A program made the translations under genes and the position numbers. DNA of 64,000 bases from Isoetes taiwanensis. Lineage: Eukaryota; Streptophyta; Lycopodiopsida; Isoetales; Isoetaceae. The stretch is from the NCBI GenBank assembly GCA_021234155.1, contig JAJEKV010000032.1, positions 7,474,736 to 7,538,735 on the forward strand. Reading direction: 5' to 3'. Below, in pieces: positions 33,353 through 44,834 of this stretch. The notes beneath the pieces were generated by a model. The model was not told where the DNA came from. It did no database searches and saw only the letters and a program-made list of their open reading frames with translations. Each line of letters begins with the position of its first letter. Position 1 is the first letter of the stretch.

Positions 33353-35078
33353 CTAGAGTGTAGGATTGTAAGGAACTTGGGAAGGAATCCAGGCATCACC
33401 ACCTTGGATGATGAAAGGTCTAACTGCAAAAGGACGTGCTTGAGCAAGGGTCATGCCAGTGGACCAAGAGACACGATTGGCGCGATTAGCACCAGGGCCA
33501 GTGTTGGCATATTCACCATAAAACAAAGTCTTAAGGGCAAAGTCACCAGCCCATGGTAGCCAACCAGCAGGGTTGATAATGGAATCCATGTATCCAAGCA
33601 TATAGACAGTTCTAGAATAAAGCTTCCATGGTCTACCAAGGTAAGTAGGGTGTTGTGCAATGTTGGCCTTCAAACCGGCTGTGCCAGTAATCCAGCACCG
33701 GTGGAATGAGAGGCCAGTGTTTTGGTTCTTGTCGGTCCTGCCCTGGGCAGTAAAGGTGACCTGTTGGCCTGGGTTACCTTCACGTGCCATGATGGTGGAG
33801 CTCTGGAGTACGACAGCTCCATTTCCAAATATAAAGTCAACTGAGCCAAGAATAGTGCATTGTCTGTAGAACTGTCGGAGAGTGTGGGTGTAAAGGGTAT
33901 CTTGGAAGCCTTCAAATTGGGCGAGGTAAAATGTAACCTTGTCTGCACTGACCCTTACTGCAACAGCCTGGTGCTTGGCCGCTCCGGCAGTATTTCGCAC
34001 CGTGAAATCCCGTCCGAGGAAGTTGGCGCCGGTTATGACTGCATAGCAACCGAACACAGGATATTGAATTGAATGAATTGAATTGAATTGAATTGAATTA
34101 AATTGAATTTTAAAATCCAACTATACTATGCTAGTATAGTATAACAACTTATGAAATTGAATTGAATTTTAAAATCCATTCATCCGAGTGGAAAACAATG
34201 TTAGTATAGTATAACAACTTAACAAGTACATTCTGCCATACTAAACATGTAAAATCATATCTAATGCTATGCTTACTGAGTGTTGCAGAGTTGAAGGTGG
34301 TCACACCGCTTTGTTGAACATTTCTGCTTCCCGTAATAATGGTCTTGCCAGCGCCATCTCCTACAAACACCAAATTAGTGGCAGATTTGGGTACTGTAAC
34401 TTGCTCAGGATAAACACCAGCATTGATCTTGATGATGTAAGGGGTCTTGCTGTTCTTAGGGGCCTGATTGACTGCAGCCTGGATAGTTTTAATCCTTCCA
34501 TTTTTAGACACAACCACATTTGGAGTGATGGCAGCAAGCTCCCTGGCCATAAGGCCTCTATGGGTAGCAGACAACCAGGTTGGTGAATCATCATGTTCAG
34601 CTGACAACAAGCGCCTGGTAGGAGGTGGAGCTGATGAGCTCAAATTAGCTGCCCCCTCTAGACCTTGGCTAAGAAGTTGCATGTTAAACATGCCAGAGCT
34701 TTTGATCTTTTCTAGCAGTAGATGGTTGATGCCTTCAAGCCCATCAAGACACGTGTCCTGATCTGTCATGGCTGCACTAAGCCATGTTAAAACATCACTC
34801 TTTTCGACATAAGGACCTGAATATGCATTAAGGGAAGCATTCACATGATCTACTGCAGATTCAAGATTGACAAAACAATCTGTAAGTGCCGCACTGATAT
34901 TTACATTATTTATAAAGGGGGTGACTCCCTCAAGAAGTTTAAGAGTGCCCTCAAGGGCAGTAAGGACATTAGACAGAGAGCTTTTAGCAGCCTCATGTTC
35001 GGCCTCGGCACGCCCAGCAAGTAAAACTAAATAAATCATAGCTAGAACAAAAAGACCTATAGATTTGGCACTTGCCAT
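33353..35078 (-). CDS. Pectinesterase with N-terminal inhibitor domain (type I PME), copy 1
   Basis: Two exons, 35078-34277 and 34038-33353, give 495 residues. The enzyme de-esterifies cell-wall homogalacturonan. Order: signal peptide (LFVLAMIYLVLLAGRAEA), PMEI-like region with AALTDCFVNLESAVDHVNAS and DTCLDGLEG, subtilase-processing motif TRRLLS, then the catalytic domain from TPNVVVSKNG. Catalytic signatures are intact: HQAVAVRV, QDTLY, VDFIFGNG and LGRPWKLYS. The inhibitor region lacks the usual first Cys hairpin, and the conserved DGSGxY stretch before KTIQAAV is shortened to NGRI. The intron splits a codon after one base (phase 1), exactly as in copy 2. No disabling change is seen. Confidence 0.95.
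34063..34100 (+). repeat. (GAATT)n repeat in PME1 intron
   Basis: A short run of GAATT units in the 238-bp intron. A related GAATTGAATTTTAAAATCC string recurs at about 34106 and 34158. Confidence 0.85.
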
Positions 35079-35157
35079 ATCTAGCAGAGGAAAGAAGATC
35101 TCTCAATCAGAGATCTATAGTAAATTGGAGCCTGATGGTAGTCTCATAGCATATGGC

Positions 35158-35166
35158 TCTTTTAAA
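35158..35166 (-). promoter_or_regulatory. TATA-like element upstream of PME1
   Basis: TTTAAAAGA (minus strand), about 80 bases before the PME1 ATG. The same TTTAAAAGA(G/A)CC string lies upstream of PME2, supporting it as the shared core promoter. Confidence 0.45.
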
Positions 35167-36002
35167 GTGCCTTAAGGTTCTTCAACGTGCTTACACTTCC
35201 ATGTTGTCGACTATGTTGTCGACTATGCACGTTGTTTGTTGTTTGAGCCAAATGCGTTGGCCAAAGACTATCAAATGGTAGACCAATTTCTAATTGGCCA
35301 TCTGGTACCCACATCTCGGCAAAGATTATTCTAATAGGTTATTCGAAGTTGGCAATTGCTTGGGAAGAATAACGTGTGGAGGCTATGTTTTTAATAAATC
35401 ACGTTGTACATTAAATATAGTTGTTCACGATTGCTTCTTTATCTTCCTTTCTTCTTCTTCTATTGCTAGCAATGTATTCTCATTTTTAACAATACTAGAT
35501 ATTGTAAGCACTCACTTGCCGCACAACGTGTGGTTGCATGCGATAGGCCTAAGGGTACGTAGAAGTACAATACTTCGGCTTTGAAGGCATTCCAAGTTAA
35601 GGTCTCAATTCAAAGTGCAAAAGGGCAAATGATAACTTAATTTAAGTGCTATACTAGCAATAGGAGCAAATGGGGCTTTCCATGGAACAAAATGAATATC
35701 AAAATGCATATCAAAATGGAACAAAATCTCTATGACAAGTAGTACATAAATGTCTTTGAGCTAACAATTTTTATTAAATAACACAAAAAGAAAACTTATT
35801 GGTTAAAGTGGCATAAGTTAACAAAAGTCATAAAAAAAGGGCAAGGAGAAGAAGCAATTAACAATAGTGGGACAAAGGGCAAAGGGAAAGGTCGATGAAT
35901 ATTAGATGAACAAATGGGGCAAACGATTAAGTGATCAAAGGTAGTACTATTCGAAGAAACGGAACAAAAGGTGGGTTCATATTAAACTATATTGTAGTTG
36001 TT
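35167..36002. other. Intergenic
   Basis: A duplicated TGTTGTCGACTA lies near 35201-35226. Otherwise no gene or repeat is recognised. Confidence 0.35.
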
Positions 36003-36141
36003 AAAAAAAAAGTTACAATTTATTGTTGTGGTGTGTTATGGAAGATCTTGATTTTTTGGGTTTGAAAAAAAAATAAAAAATCGAAAACAAGTTGCAACAT
36101 CCCAATAACACACCACAACAATAAATTGTAATTTTTTTTTT
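36003..36141. mobile_element. Small hairpin element (MITE-like, about 139 bp)
   Basis: Arms of about 38 bp, 36003-36040 and 36104-36141, are near-perfect inverted repeats containing ACAATTTATTGTTGTGGTG and ending in A/T runs. A loop of about 63 bp separates them. Confidence 0.75.
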
Positions 36142-36339
36142 TCGCCACAATGCCCTGAATCAGGAATAAATATAGAGAAGCTTTTTTATTCGAAGAATAA
36201 ATATTTTATATAGATATTTTTGATTTGTCTTGGGAAGTAGGTACTATAGTTATTCTAAGGGGGGAATGTAGCTTACAAAGTGAAGGGAGTGGAAAGTTTA
36301 GATGTTTTTATTGGGTTTAGAAAAAGATGAATTTATAGC

Positions 36340-36625
36340 GGGATCAAAATAAACGAGGTGCACCCTGGACTACTACAGCCATCGGATCCGTCTATCCTAC
36401 GGCCTAGATCGTATGTTGGAGCCTCTGGATGTTTCGCTTAGGCATCTATGATTTTGAAATATGAAATACGAGTTCGCCTAAGGTTTTGATGGAATATCGA
36501 GTCTCTATACATCTTTGCCTAAGATTTTAGAATATGAATTACGGGGGCTCGAACCTCTACCAAAATAACTCGATGTCCTAATAAGTCTGCTTTGATCAAT
36601 ATAACCATTGAGCTAATGTGATTAA
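36340..36625 (-). mobile_element. tRNA-derived SINE
   Basis: On the minus strand an A box TAGCTCAATGG (36605-36615) and a B box GGTTCGAGCCC (36545-36555) form a Pol III promoter. A body of about 200 bp follows, ending near GTAGTCCAGGGTGCACCT. A related body in the opposite orientation lies at 43485-43670, so the element is repeated. Confidence 0.65.
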
Positions 36626-36740
36626 CTTTTATCTTAAATCTATATCTCCTTTTGTAACAACCCGTTCAATTGTTTTGGGTATATGGTCTATGATTTCAAG
36701 AATTATCACTTTTACATCAATATCAAATCCCCCCGGAACC

Positions 36741-36762
36741 CCCTGTCATTGTGCTACATATT
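36741..36762 (+). repeat. CCCTGTCATTGTGCTA motif, dispersed-repeat terminus
   Basis: Fourth copy of the motif also present near 22411, 24523 and 27564. Surrounding similarity is weak here. Confidence 0.4.
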
Positions 36763-37119
36763 AGTTTAGTGGCAATAATTTTTATATTGTTCATATGATA
36801 TAAATTCAGACCATGCCCATTATCATTATTACTTCTTGCCGTTTTTTGCTATCAAAATAAGAATTATTAGGTTGAAATATTCTCAATATGTGCCATCTTT
36901 TTTTCCAGATGTTTTTCTGAATTATTCTTCTTCCGAAGTCATTTTCCAAAAAGTGTCATATTTTTATTTTTAAATCTTAGCATAGAAGGCTTTGTATGCT
37001 ATATATAGAATAATTTCCATCAAGCACAGCTTTAAGACTGGTCACACCAGACAAACTAGTGTCAGTTGAGCAACTTTTGCTGTATGGTGTAGAAAAATGG
37101 GGTCGTTTGATATCAATTG

Positions 37120-37235
37120 ACATATGGGAAGATTTGGAATGTGACTCAAAAATTTCTTAGATTTGGAATGTGACTCTACAATAGATAAAATTTCTTAGAT
37201 TTGGAATGTGACTCTACAATAGATAAAATTTCTTA
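37120..37235 (+). repeat. Tandem repeat of about 38 bp
   Basis: The block containing GATTTGGAATGTGACTC occurs three times, the last two copies followed by ACAATAGATAAAATTTCT. Confidence 0.85.
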
Positions 37236-37239
37236 TTGT

Positions 37240-38035
37240 AACAAGCTGAAATGAAACGCAACATGCTCTATTGTTCAAAAGGTAGTTCGGATGGGGGATA
37301 CACGGTTTCAAAACCTTATATACACAACAATGTCCATAAATCCCACAACTCCTTAAAGCCTGTTGAAAAGAGAACCTGTAGGGCGGGCTTTCCAAATGGA
37401 ATGTGCAGGAGCAGTCATGTGTACAAGTGAATGATAATGTAGGCTTGGACTTGGATCGCTTGAGCAATACCTGGATGCGAGCTTTCTTGGTGCTCTATGG
37501 GATGCTAGTGCCTTGGAGATGGTTAAGACAAGGCATTACAAAACACAGATTATTTCTATGCTAGTTCGTGGCCCACAAGGATATCTATTAGCACGCCTAC
37601 CTATGCCAAAGTATTGTGCCTATTTAAACATGCGCACATCATCTCAAATTGAAACAGGTCGGTCGTGGGGCCGTCAGCCACATGAAACTAGCAGTGTTGC
37701 CAGATGGGAGTGCTTGAAAATGTTCACCATACTCTTCATATAGGTCCAGTATTTGATAACATCAGAGCAAAATACGTTGGTTTGCTTCAATCCAATTACA
37801 TGTGCTTTTGCAGACGCCTGCAGTGGTACTTGCACCTTATATCATGGGGGTTCTTGACCAACAGGCCCATTTGTGCCCCCTTCCAACACATGTACACCGG
37901 GGTTATACTCTGTATATATTCATCGGTAAGCTTATTACTCTCTGAAAAGCCTTTTGGGGTGGGGTTTTTCAATCTTGTATGCTAATGGTTGTATTGTGTC
38001 TTATAGATAATTTGGTCTTCGTGAATAACACAAAT
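37240..38035 (+). pseudogene. Second-family LINE, 3' fragment
   Basis: Matches the 3' part of the element at 8985-10740: a C(T)TAAAGCCTG(C/T)TG(G)A segment, then AATACCT(A/G)GATGC(T/G)AGC, and a tail with CCTTTTGGGGTGGGGTTTTTC. It ends in a CATTCATTCATTT run near 38040, a simple-repeat 3' tail. All frames are broken. Confidence 0.7.
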
Positions 38036-38773
38036 CCATTCATTCATTTATTTTACTCAACTCCAAAGACAACTCTTGAATTCTTCACAACTGTCATGCG
38101 GTCCTAATCTAAAAGACATAATGGCATAAAAGCATCAACTCATTCTAGAAAAGGGATATGAAGTTCCATTTGATAGTTTCTAGAGATTGGCAATTTAGTC
38201 TTGGAAATTTTACAAATTGTAAATAAAGAGCATACATATTTCCTAAATACCTTTTTTTTCTCTTTAAGGGCAAGAAGTTTGTTAATCAAAATCTCATCTA
38301 GACACATACGCACAAGACGATGCTATTAGAACAAGAGCCCAAGGTACTGTGACTGATTTGAAGTACGTTAAATCCAATAGAGTCATATTGGTAACGTTTG
38401 CCCAACATTGTGCACAAAAGAAGATTGTGACTTAATTGTTTGAATGCGTTTTATCATCCACGACATATGTATGAGGGCCAACAAGCAGTATAACATCTAC
38501 ATATTAACTATCGCAAATGGGTTGCATATGGTTCCAATTGAATGTCACATTTTATCCACATTGCCAGATTGTATCAAATAAACCTAATGATCACCTTCCA
38601 CATAGCACCAACAAACAAATCAAACAAATGCTTCCTCTGTTATTTGTATGTCAATTTTTACATAGCATATTCTTTAAAAAGAGGACATTTTGGTCAACAA
38701 AATGATTAATAAAGAATTTGGTAGTTAAACTCCATTTTTTCATTTATTTCTAGTGTTCTATTGTGATTGTCAA
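38036..38773. other. Spacer downstream of PME2
   Basis: AT-rich, presumably including the PME2 3' UTR near 38773. No other feature is recognised. Confidence 0.3.
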
Positions 38774-40552
38774 TTAAAGTCCCCTTTTGAGCGGAACTTG
38801 TGAAGGTATCCATGAATTCCCATGAATAAAAGATTTGACAGTGAAGCGATTGGCTTGCCTCCGGGTCATGGCAGAGGACCAGGCAACACGGCTAGCCCGG
38901 GAAGAGCCAGGGCCATAGTTAGCATACTCACCATAAAAAAGAGTGGAAAGGGCAAAGTCGCCACTCCAAGGGAGCCAACCATCAGGGTTAATAATAGAGT
39001 CCAAAAAGGAAACCATAAACACAGTTCTAGAGTAGAGCTTCCAAGGTCTACCAAGGTAAGAAGGGTGCTGGGCAATGGTCTGGTGGAGCAAAGGGGTACC
39101 AGTAATGCGACAATTATGGAAGGAGAGGCCGGTATTTTGGTTCTTATCGGTGCGGCCCTGGGCGGTGAAAGTGACCTGCTGGCCCGGGTTACCGACACGC
39201 GCCATGATGGTAGAATTTTGGAGCACAACCGCGCCGTTTCCAAAGATGAAGTCTACAGATCCGAGCACTGTGCATTCCCGGTAAAATTGTCTTAGCGAGT
39301 GCGCATACAGTGTATCTTGGAACCCTTCAAATTGACTGTGGTAAAATGTAACTTTATCTGCAGTTACCCTAACCGCTACTGCCTGATGCTTGGCTGGCCC
39401 TGCAGTGTTCTTCACTGTTATGTCCCTTCCAAGGAAATTGCCTCCACTGATTACTGCACATCATATTTAACACATCATTAGGTCTTTTCAATACAGGTAT
39501 TTTTATCTTCTTATACTAAGCTTCTATTTAAATGTTGAATACATAGATAGTATTTTTATGTCATGTCAATGTGGCAGCATCCATGAGGACATATGACAGA
39601 GATATGTATATAGACTTAAGTATGGCAAACATGTATCTACTTACTGGCAGCATCCATGAGGACATATGACAGAGATATGTATATAGACTTAAGTATGGCA
39701 AACAAGTATCTACTTACTAAGTGTAGCAGAGTTGAAGGTTGTAACTCCAATTTGCTGCACATTCCTGCTTCCAGTAATAATGGTCTTGTTAATTCCATCT
39801 CCTATGAACACTAGATTAGTGGCCTTCTTGGGCACAATAACTTGCTCTGCATAAACTCCTGCTTTGATTTTGATGATATAAGGAGAGACCCTATTGAGAG
39901 GAGCATTGTCCACTGCAGCCTGTATTGTTTTGTATTTGCCACTTCCATCTTTAGCAACAACTACATTTGGAGTAACTCTAGCAGGATTGGCCTGCAGTAG
40001 TGTTCTATGATTCACAGAAACCCAAGCAGGAGCTTCATCTTCATCAACAAAATCATCTTTGCTGGACAACAGGCGCCTTCTCCGCCCATGCGAATTGTTT
40101 GAAATATAGGCAGTGACTAGTGCAAGGGCCTTGCTCAGCAAGTTGGTGTTAGATTGGCCAGAAGATGAGAGTTGAGCTGTCAAGAGGCTCTCAAGGCCTT
40201 GTAGGCCATCAAGGCATGTGGTCTGGTCTGTCAGCGCCGCGCTAAGCCATGTCAGCACATCACTACTTTCTGAGCTAGAGAAGTGGATGAGTGAGGCATT
40301 GACATGATCTAGGGCAGATTCAATGTTTTCTATGCAATCATTGAGCGCTGCGGTCGTGTTGGCATCATGGTTAAGAGAGGTGAGCTGATGAAGGTATTGA
40401 AGTGTGCTATGGAGGCTAGTGATTGCAAGGGAGAAGGAGCCTTTCACCACTATGGAGGGATCAAAAGAAAGAGCAGTTGATGATGTGTTGAGAGTTAACA
40501 AGAGAAATATGCTCAAGATTATACATCTCTTTTCAAAGAATGGATCTGCCAT
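38774..40552 (-). CDS. Pectinesterase with N-terminal inhibitor domain (type I PME), copy 2
   Basis: Two exons, 40552-39718 and 39453-38774, give 504 residues. The ATG at 40552 (MADPFFEKRC) is preferred over one eight codons upstream because it directly precedes the signal peptide (IILSIFLLLTLNTSSTALS). PMEI-like region: AALNDCIENIESALDHVNAS and TTCLDGLQG. Processing site: GRRRRLLSS. The catalytic domain starts TPNVVVAKDGSGKYKTIQ and carries HQAVAVRV, QDTLY, VDFIFGNG and LGRPWKLYS. It shares intron position and phase with copy 1 about 3.7 kb away on the same strand, consistent with a tandem duplication. The intron contains a duplication of its own donor region. The gene appears intact. Confidence 0.95.
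39573..39718 (-). repeat. 73-bp tandem duplication covering the PME2 splice donor
   Basis: Units 39573-39645 and 39646-39718 differ by one base (ACATG versus ACAAG). On the gene strand each begins with AGTAAGTAG, so the intron holds a second copy of its own 5' splice site 73 bases inside. Confidence 0.92.
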
Positions 40553-40683
40553 GTCTGGCCAATAGGAAAACTGCAAGCAGATCTGAAAATCCTTAACTAC
40601 AAAATTGAGGAGATCCTGAAATGAGATCTGAGAATGCGGAATTACAAAATTGAATTTGATTACAACATTTTGTTGGACCTGGT

Positions 40684-40692
40684 TCTTTTAAA
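40684..40692 (-). promoter_or_regulatory. TATA-like element upstream of PME2
   Basis: TTTAAAAGA on the minus strand, about 130 bases before the ATG, in the same context as in PME1. Confidence 0.4.
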
Positions 40693-41310
40693 CTAGTGTT
40701 GTATAACGTGCTTCGTGCATGGTATCATGGCATCAACATGCACGTTTCAATTAGGAGCACGTCTTGTCATGGCACTATATGTCGCACCTAATATTATGCA
40801 ATGTAATCGTACATTTAAAGTCTTTCATGTCGCATTTTATGTCATGGAAAGACCAAAAACATATTACATCGTTTGGGCTAAATTTTCTTCAACTTCAAGA
40901 TTAATCCCTATTTATAAGTATTAAATAAAAGACTGCTACCAACCTGAGTATTGCAACAAAAAACAAAGATATCCTAGGTAGAAGAGGATCAAGACATTAA
41001 GTTATGAAAAGCAATGGCTATTGCCTTAGGTCCATAAAAGAGGATGAGCATAATTAACATACCACCAGAAACTAACTAGTGATGAGACATGCACACCGTT
41101 GATTGTGTCCTTCCCCCAATCATTTACACTTATGCACCTTAGCATGTTACCACTAGAACTTCCATGTCACAATCCCTCGGAACATGAACTTGCCTAGTTT
41201 ACATTTCATGTGTTGATCTGGATGGTGGAGATTACTTTCGATGAAGGATGGCCAATGGCACCCTACCCATATGGTGGGGACATCAAGGATATATCCTAAC
41301 TTCATGATTA
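40693..41310. other. Intergenic upstream of PME2
   Basis: No coding or repeat signal recognised. Confidence 0.3.
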
Positions 41311-42072
41311 CTAGAAACGTGTGCCCGGCGATGTCGGGCATTAATCGTGGACGTGTTGAATAGTTCTATTTAATTACCAGCACCTTTGAATGTGTTGGCT
41401 CAAACATCTGAATACAAATATATGACCAAAGCACGGATGCTAAAACATATTCTTTTCTCTGTAAAACCTAGACTGTTTCAAGAAAAATGATCTAGACTAC
41501 AGATGAGGAAAACAGAGACAGGGCCTACCTGTTCGAGCAACAAGCATCGTAATCCATTTTCACCATGCAACAGGCTCAAATTCTTCTATATCCAACTCTT
41601 GCACATGTAGCTGCAGATATTCATCTGCCTCCCATGAGACGAAAACCTGGTTTTCTTGAGGTAAGGGACTACGACATTCGATGATCCCATGGCGAGTTGA
41701 TCGACGATATTCGATGACTCCACGGCAACATGGGTTTAGGTTCAAAGAACCAAAAATAACAGAGGCATGACAGAGAATTTCTTGGGTTTTCTGGCAGTTT
41801 CAAATCCGTCGCCCTCTCCATCCATCGAATTCGACAAGGTCTAGAAGAAAGTCGAGCAAGCAGAAGCAGAGGAGGGAATCAGGATGGTCGGATTGGAGAA
41901 GAGGAGAAGTGATTTTCAAGGACTTTCTAATTTTCATGGCCGCCCGATGCGAAATTAAGAAATCTAATGGCTGAGATTAAAAGTAGCTGACGTGGCATGA
42001 CACGTGGCATAGCTATGAATGCAGGAAATCGGGCAGGGGGGTGAGGCAACCCTGCTAATAATAATAAAAAAA
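41311..42072 (-). mobile_element. Probable non-autonomous Helitron with captured gene 5' end
   Basis: On the minus strand the 3' end shows the Helitron signature: a hairpin TGCCCGACATCGCCGGGCA about 10 bases before a terminal CTAG that abuts a T. The 5' end is placed near 42072, before ATTATTATTAGCAGGG, but the expected TC terminus is not clear. The interior (about 41520-41860, minus) looks like promoter, 5' UTR and first exon of a plant gene: an ACGTGTC box, ATGGATGGAGAGGGCG, and a good donor GAACAG followed by GTAGGC at 41536. The frame contains stops, and the gene cannot be identified. Confidence 0.5.
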
Positions 42073-42723
42073 AATGCCCATGTATTTCACAAAAATTACG
42101 AAAATGCCCTTGTATTTTAAAAAATTATTGAAATGCCCCTCTGTTTCCCTTGTTTCTCTCTGTTTCTCACGAAAATCATCTCATTTATCTAGAACAATCC
42201 TTCGTGTTATGGCCTCCAACTGTTATGGCCTCCAGTTCTTATGGATTCATGGCAGTACAGTGGTGTTGTTCTTCAACATGTTTGTGAAGAATACTTTTAA
42301 GCAAAGAGATAATTTTGCACTTAATCTTTTGAATTTGGATGAGGATCTAACCGGGAAAAGCGCATGCTTCTTGTCTGAATCTAAAGTACAGTTCTGTGGG
42401 GTTCAATTCAGTTATATGGTAGACACTTTTGGGTCAAAAATTTCTGCAACTTCTGGGGTAGAAAATTCTGAGCTAGAAAGTGAAATTTAATCAGGGGTTT
42501 CTTGCATAGCCGGAATGATCCAAGATTTGGCGGAAATTCTAATTTCAAACCGATGGAACGCAAAGCCACTTCTTTTTCTTCATCAAAAGTCATGGAACCA
42601 AGATCGAATTTAGAACAGACGTTCTAATTCTTGAAAATGCAGAATGACGCAAGGTCTTTCCAGCTGGATCTCTAGAGTTTCTTCGTGGGCGACTTTGATG
42701 CAGGAATACGAACGACATAGGGG

Positions 42724-43270
42724 CATTTCATTAGAGGTAATTTGAGATCTCCTTTTGTCCCCATAAGAATCCTCCAATAGAATGAGTACTCTACATCAAA
42801 CTGCAATTAATGCAGCATTAACAACTTCATTGCTGTCGTTTTTTCCCTATAACTTTTGATCTACTCATGAAAATGCTGCGGCGTTTGTTGCATTAGATGC
42901 AGAATGAAAAGATCTTTCAAATGATGTATGGTTATGATGTATTTCAATACAAGCCATATGTGTTAACCTTAAAAAATATGGTTTTTTGCTGTTTTCTTAT
43001 ATATTTACATCCCAAAAGATATAACAATGGGTTGTCACTAGAAAGATCTTGAGGAGACGAATCCATTGCCACAAGGAGTTTTTGATCAAAAGTTATAGTA
43101 GAAAAATGACACTGCAAAAGTTAGTTAGAACTGCATTAATTACTGCTGCCACATAATACTGGAATAAAATACACTGGAGCTCTTCTCTTATTGGACAGTT
43201 TAAAAAGCTGATGTGGCTTTTTAAGCATCCCTTAATGGGACAAAATGAGATCTCAAATTACCTCTAATGA
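42724..43270. mobile_element. Inverted-repeat element with about 40-bp termini
   Basis: CATTTCATTAGAGGTAATTT begins at about 42724 and its complement ends at about 43270. The arms continue GAGATCTC(C/A)TTTTGTCCC. No target duplication or coding region was found, so the superfamily is unknown. Confidence 0.65.
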
Positions 43271-43480
43271 AATGAATCAACAAAATACATGGTTATTTTT
43301 ATAAATAGCCAGAAATATAATGGCATTTTTGTGATAGTAAAGTTGACGCAATATGTAATATTATTCATGACGGTATTAGTAACACATATATAGTCATTAA
43401 TTTGTACTGATATAATTATTGACATATTTATGATGATGTTGATGACGTTATTGATGTTATGTTGCTCACTATTGAGTTAT
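43271..43480. other. AT-rich spacer
   Basis: Nothing recognised. Confidence 0.3.
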
Positions 43481-43484
43481 TTTG

Positions 43485-43670
43485 GTAGAGGTTCGAGCGC
43501 CCCCATATTTCATATTCTAAAACCTTAGGCGAACTCGCATGTCATAAAATCATAGGCGCCCTCAATCATAAATGATCATAAGCGAAACAAGAGGTGCCCA
43601 AGGGCTCCAATATACAGTCTGTGTAGGATCAACGGATCCGACGATATGGTAGTCCAGGGTGAACCTTGTC
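43485..43670 (+). mobile_element. SINE-related copy, opposite orientation to 36340-36625
   Basis: Begins in TTTTGGTAGAGGTTCGAGC (B-box region) and follows the same body (CATATTCTAAAACCTTAGGC, GGATCCGA, GTAGTCCAGGGTG). The A-box half of the head is lost or diverged. Confidence 0.6.
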
Positions 43671-43812
43671 TAGAATATATAGCATAATAACAGATTGCAT
43701 CATAGGTTGCGTCACTAGACTCTGAACATCATTATTTATATCATTTAGTATTTTTTTTGAGATTTTAAGTGATATGAAAGTGATGATAAATGGCTATCCT
43801 CTTGTAGTGACA

Positions 43813-44047
43813 TGACGAAAGCATGCACGTGTCACAATATTGCGGGAGATAGACCTAGATATTTATTTTTGTAGTGGACGATTAAATGGCGCACATATAT
43901 TTGTAACAACTATAATGATGTCTGCATGACAAAAGCATGCACGTGTCATGGTATTGCACCCACAAAAGGGAGAAAGACCTAGATATTTATTTTGGTAGTG
44001 GACAATTAAATGGCACTCACATATTTGTAACAAATAATGATGTCTTT
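43813..44047 (+). repeat. Tandem duplication of about 115-120 bp
   Basis: Units starting at 43813 and 43927 share AAGCATGCACGTGTCA, AGACCTAGATATTTATTTT and GTAGTGGAC(G/A)ATTAAATGGC. Confidence 0.85.
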
Positions 44048-44834
44048 ATAGACGATAAAAATCAACCATTCGTTCATTTATACATATAAGAAGAGAATGT
44101 CTACTAGCTTAGTACAATAGGTTTTTTCTTTTTCCCCACTTAATCGGAACGTAATATTTGATGGTCTACATTTAATGCTATAAGATGAAATATGTTTACA
44201 ATCAAATTCTAACGATTGTATCTAGTTTTGAATAAATAAGTGCTTAATTTTAAATGTTGGTATTTTGATTTGTTTGAAAACGGTTATATGTTTTTCCGAC
44301 TTCCACAAAACCTTCAGATCTTGAAAAGGGGCATTGCACTGCTTAATATACTTATAAATCTCATATTTTGAAACTTCAGATCTTGTTAAACCACTTAATG
44401 TCTTTATGAATCTCATATTTGAAAATGTCCTAAATAGTGTGTTAAGTGACAACATTGGTTCAAAAAGCCTTTTGGACACAGAAACTACTAGATCCTGGTG
44501 TTTGAACCAAAGAAGTGATCCACTTGATAAAAAGCCATATAGCCTAAGGGATATCCAAAGGATATGGAAATTCAGATACGGGATATCTACATAAAGATTG
44601 AACCGCACATAAAGATTAATGATAGATGATGTATATAAGGATTTGAAAATACAGATTGGGAATATGAAAGCCAAATACAGCCACATAACACTAGTTCTGC
44701 AGCACCGACTACATTGCACACGACATATAATTTGTATTTTGTGTACTATTTATTAGATTGCATTTTCTTCTTAATCATCTCTTTCTTCGTCTTCTACTCC
44801 ATCCACTCTCTAGTCTAGAATAAGCAATTTCCAG
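44048..44834. other. Upstream of the EGT1-like pseudogene
   Basis: No first exon for the downstream gene can be recognised and no other gene is seen. A minus-strand frame at 44222-44719 has no recognisable family. Confidence 0.3.

Noticed and set aside
42074-42490. 138-codon plus-strand frame as a gene
   Set aside because: No domain or splice signals; lies between transposon-like segments.
44222-44719. 165-codon minus-strand frame upstream of EGT1 relic
   Set aside because: Low-complexity hydrophobic chance frame in AT-rich DNA with no recognised family.
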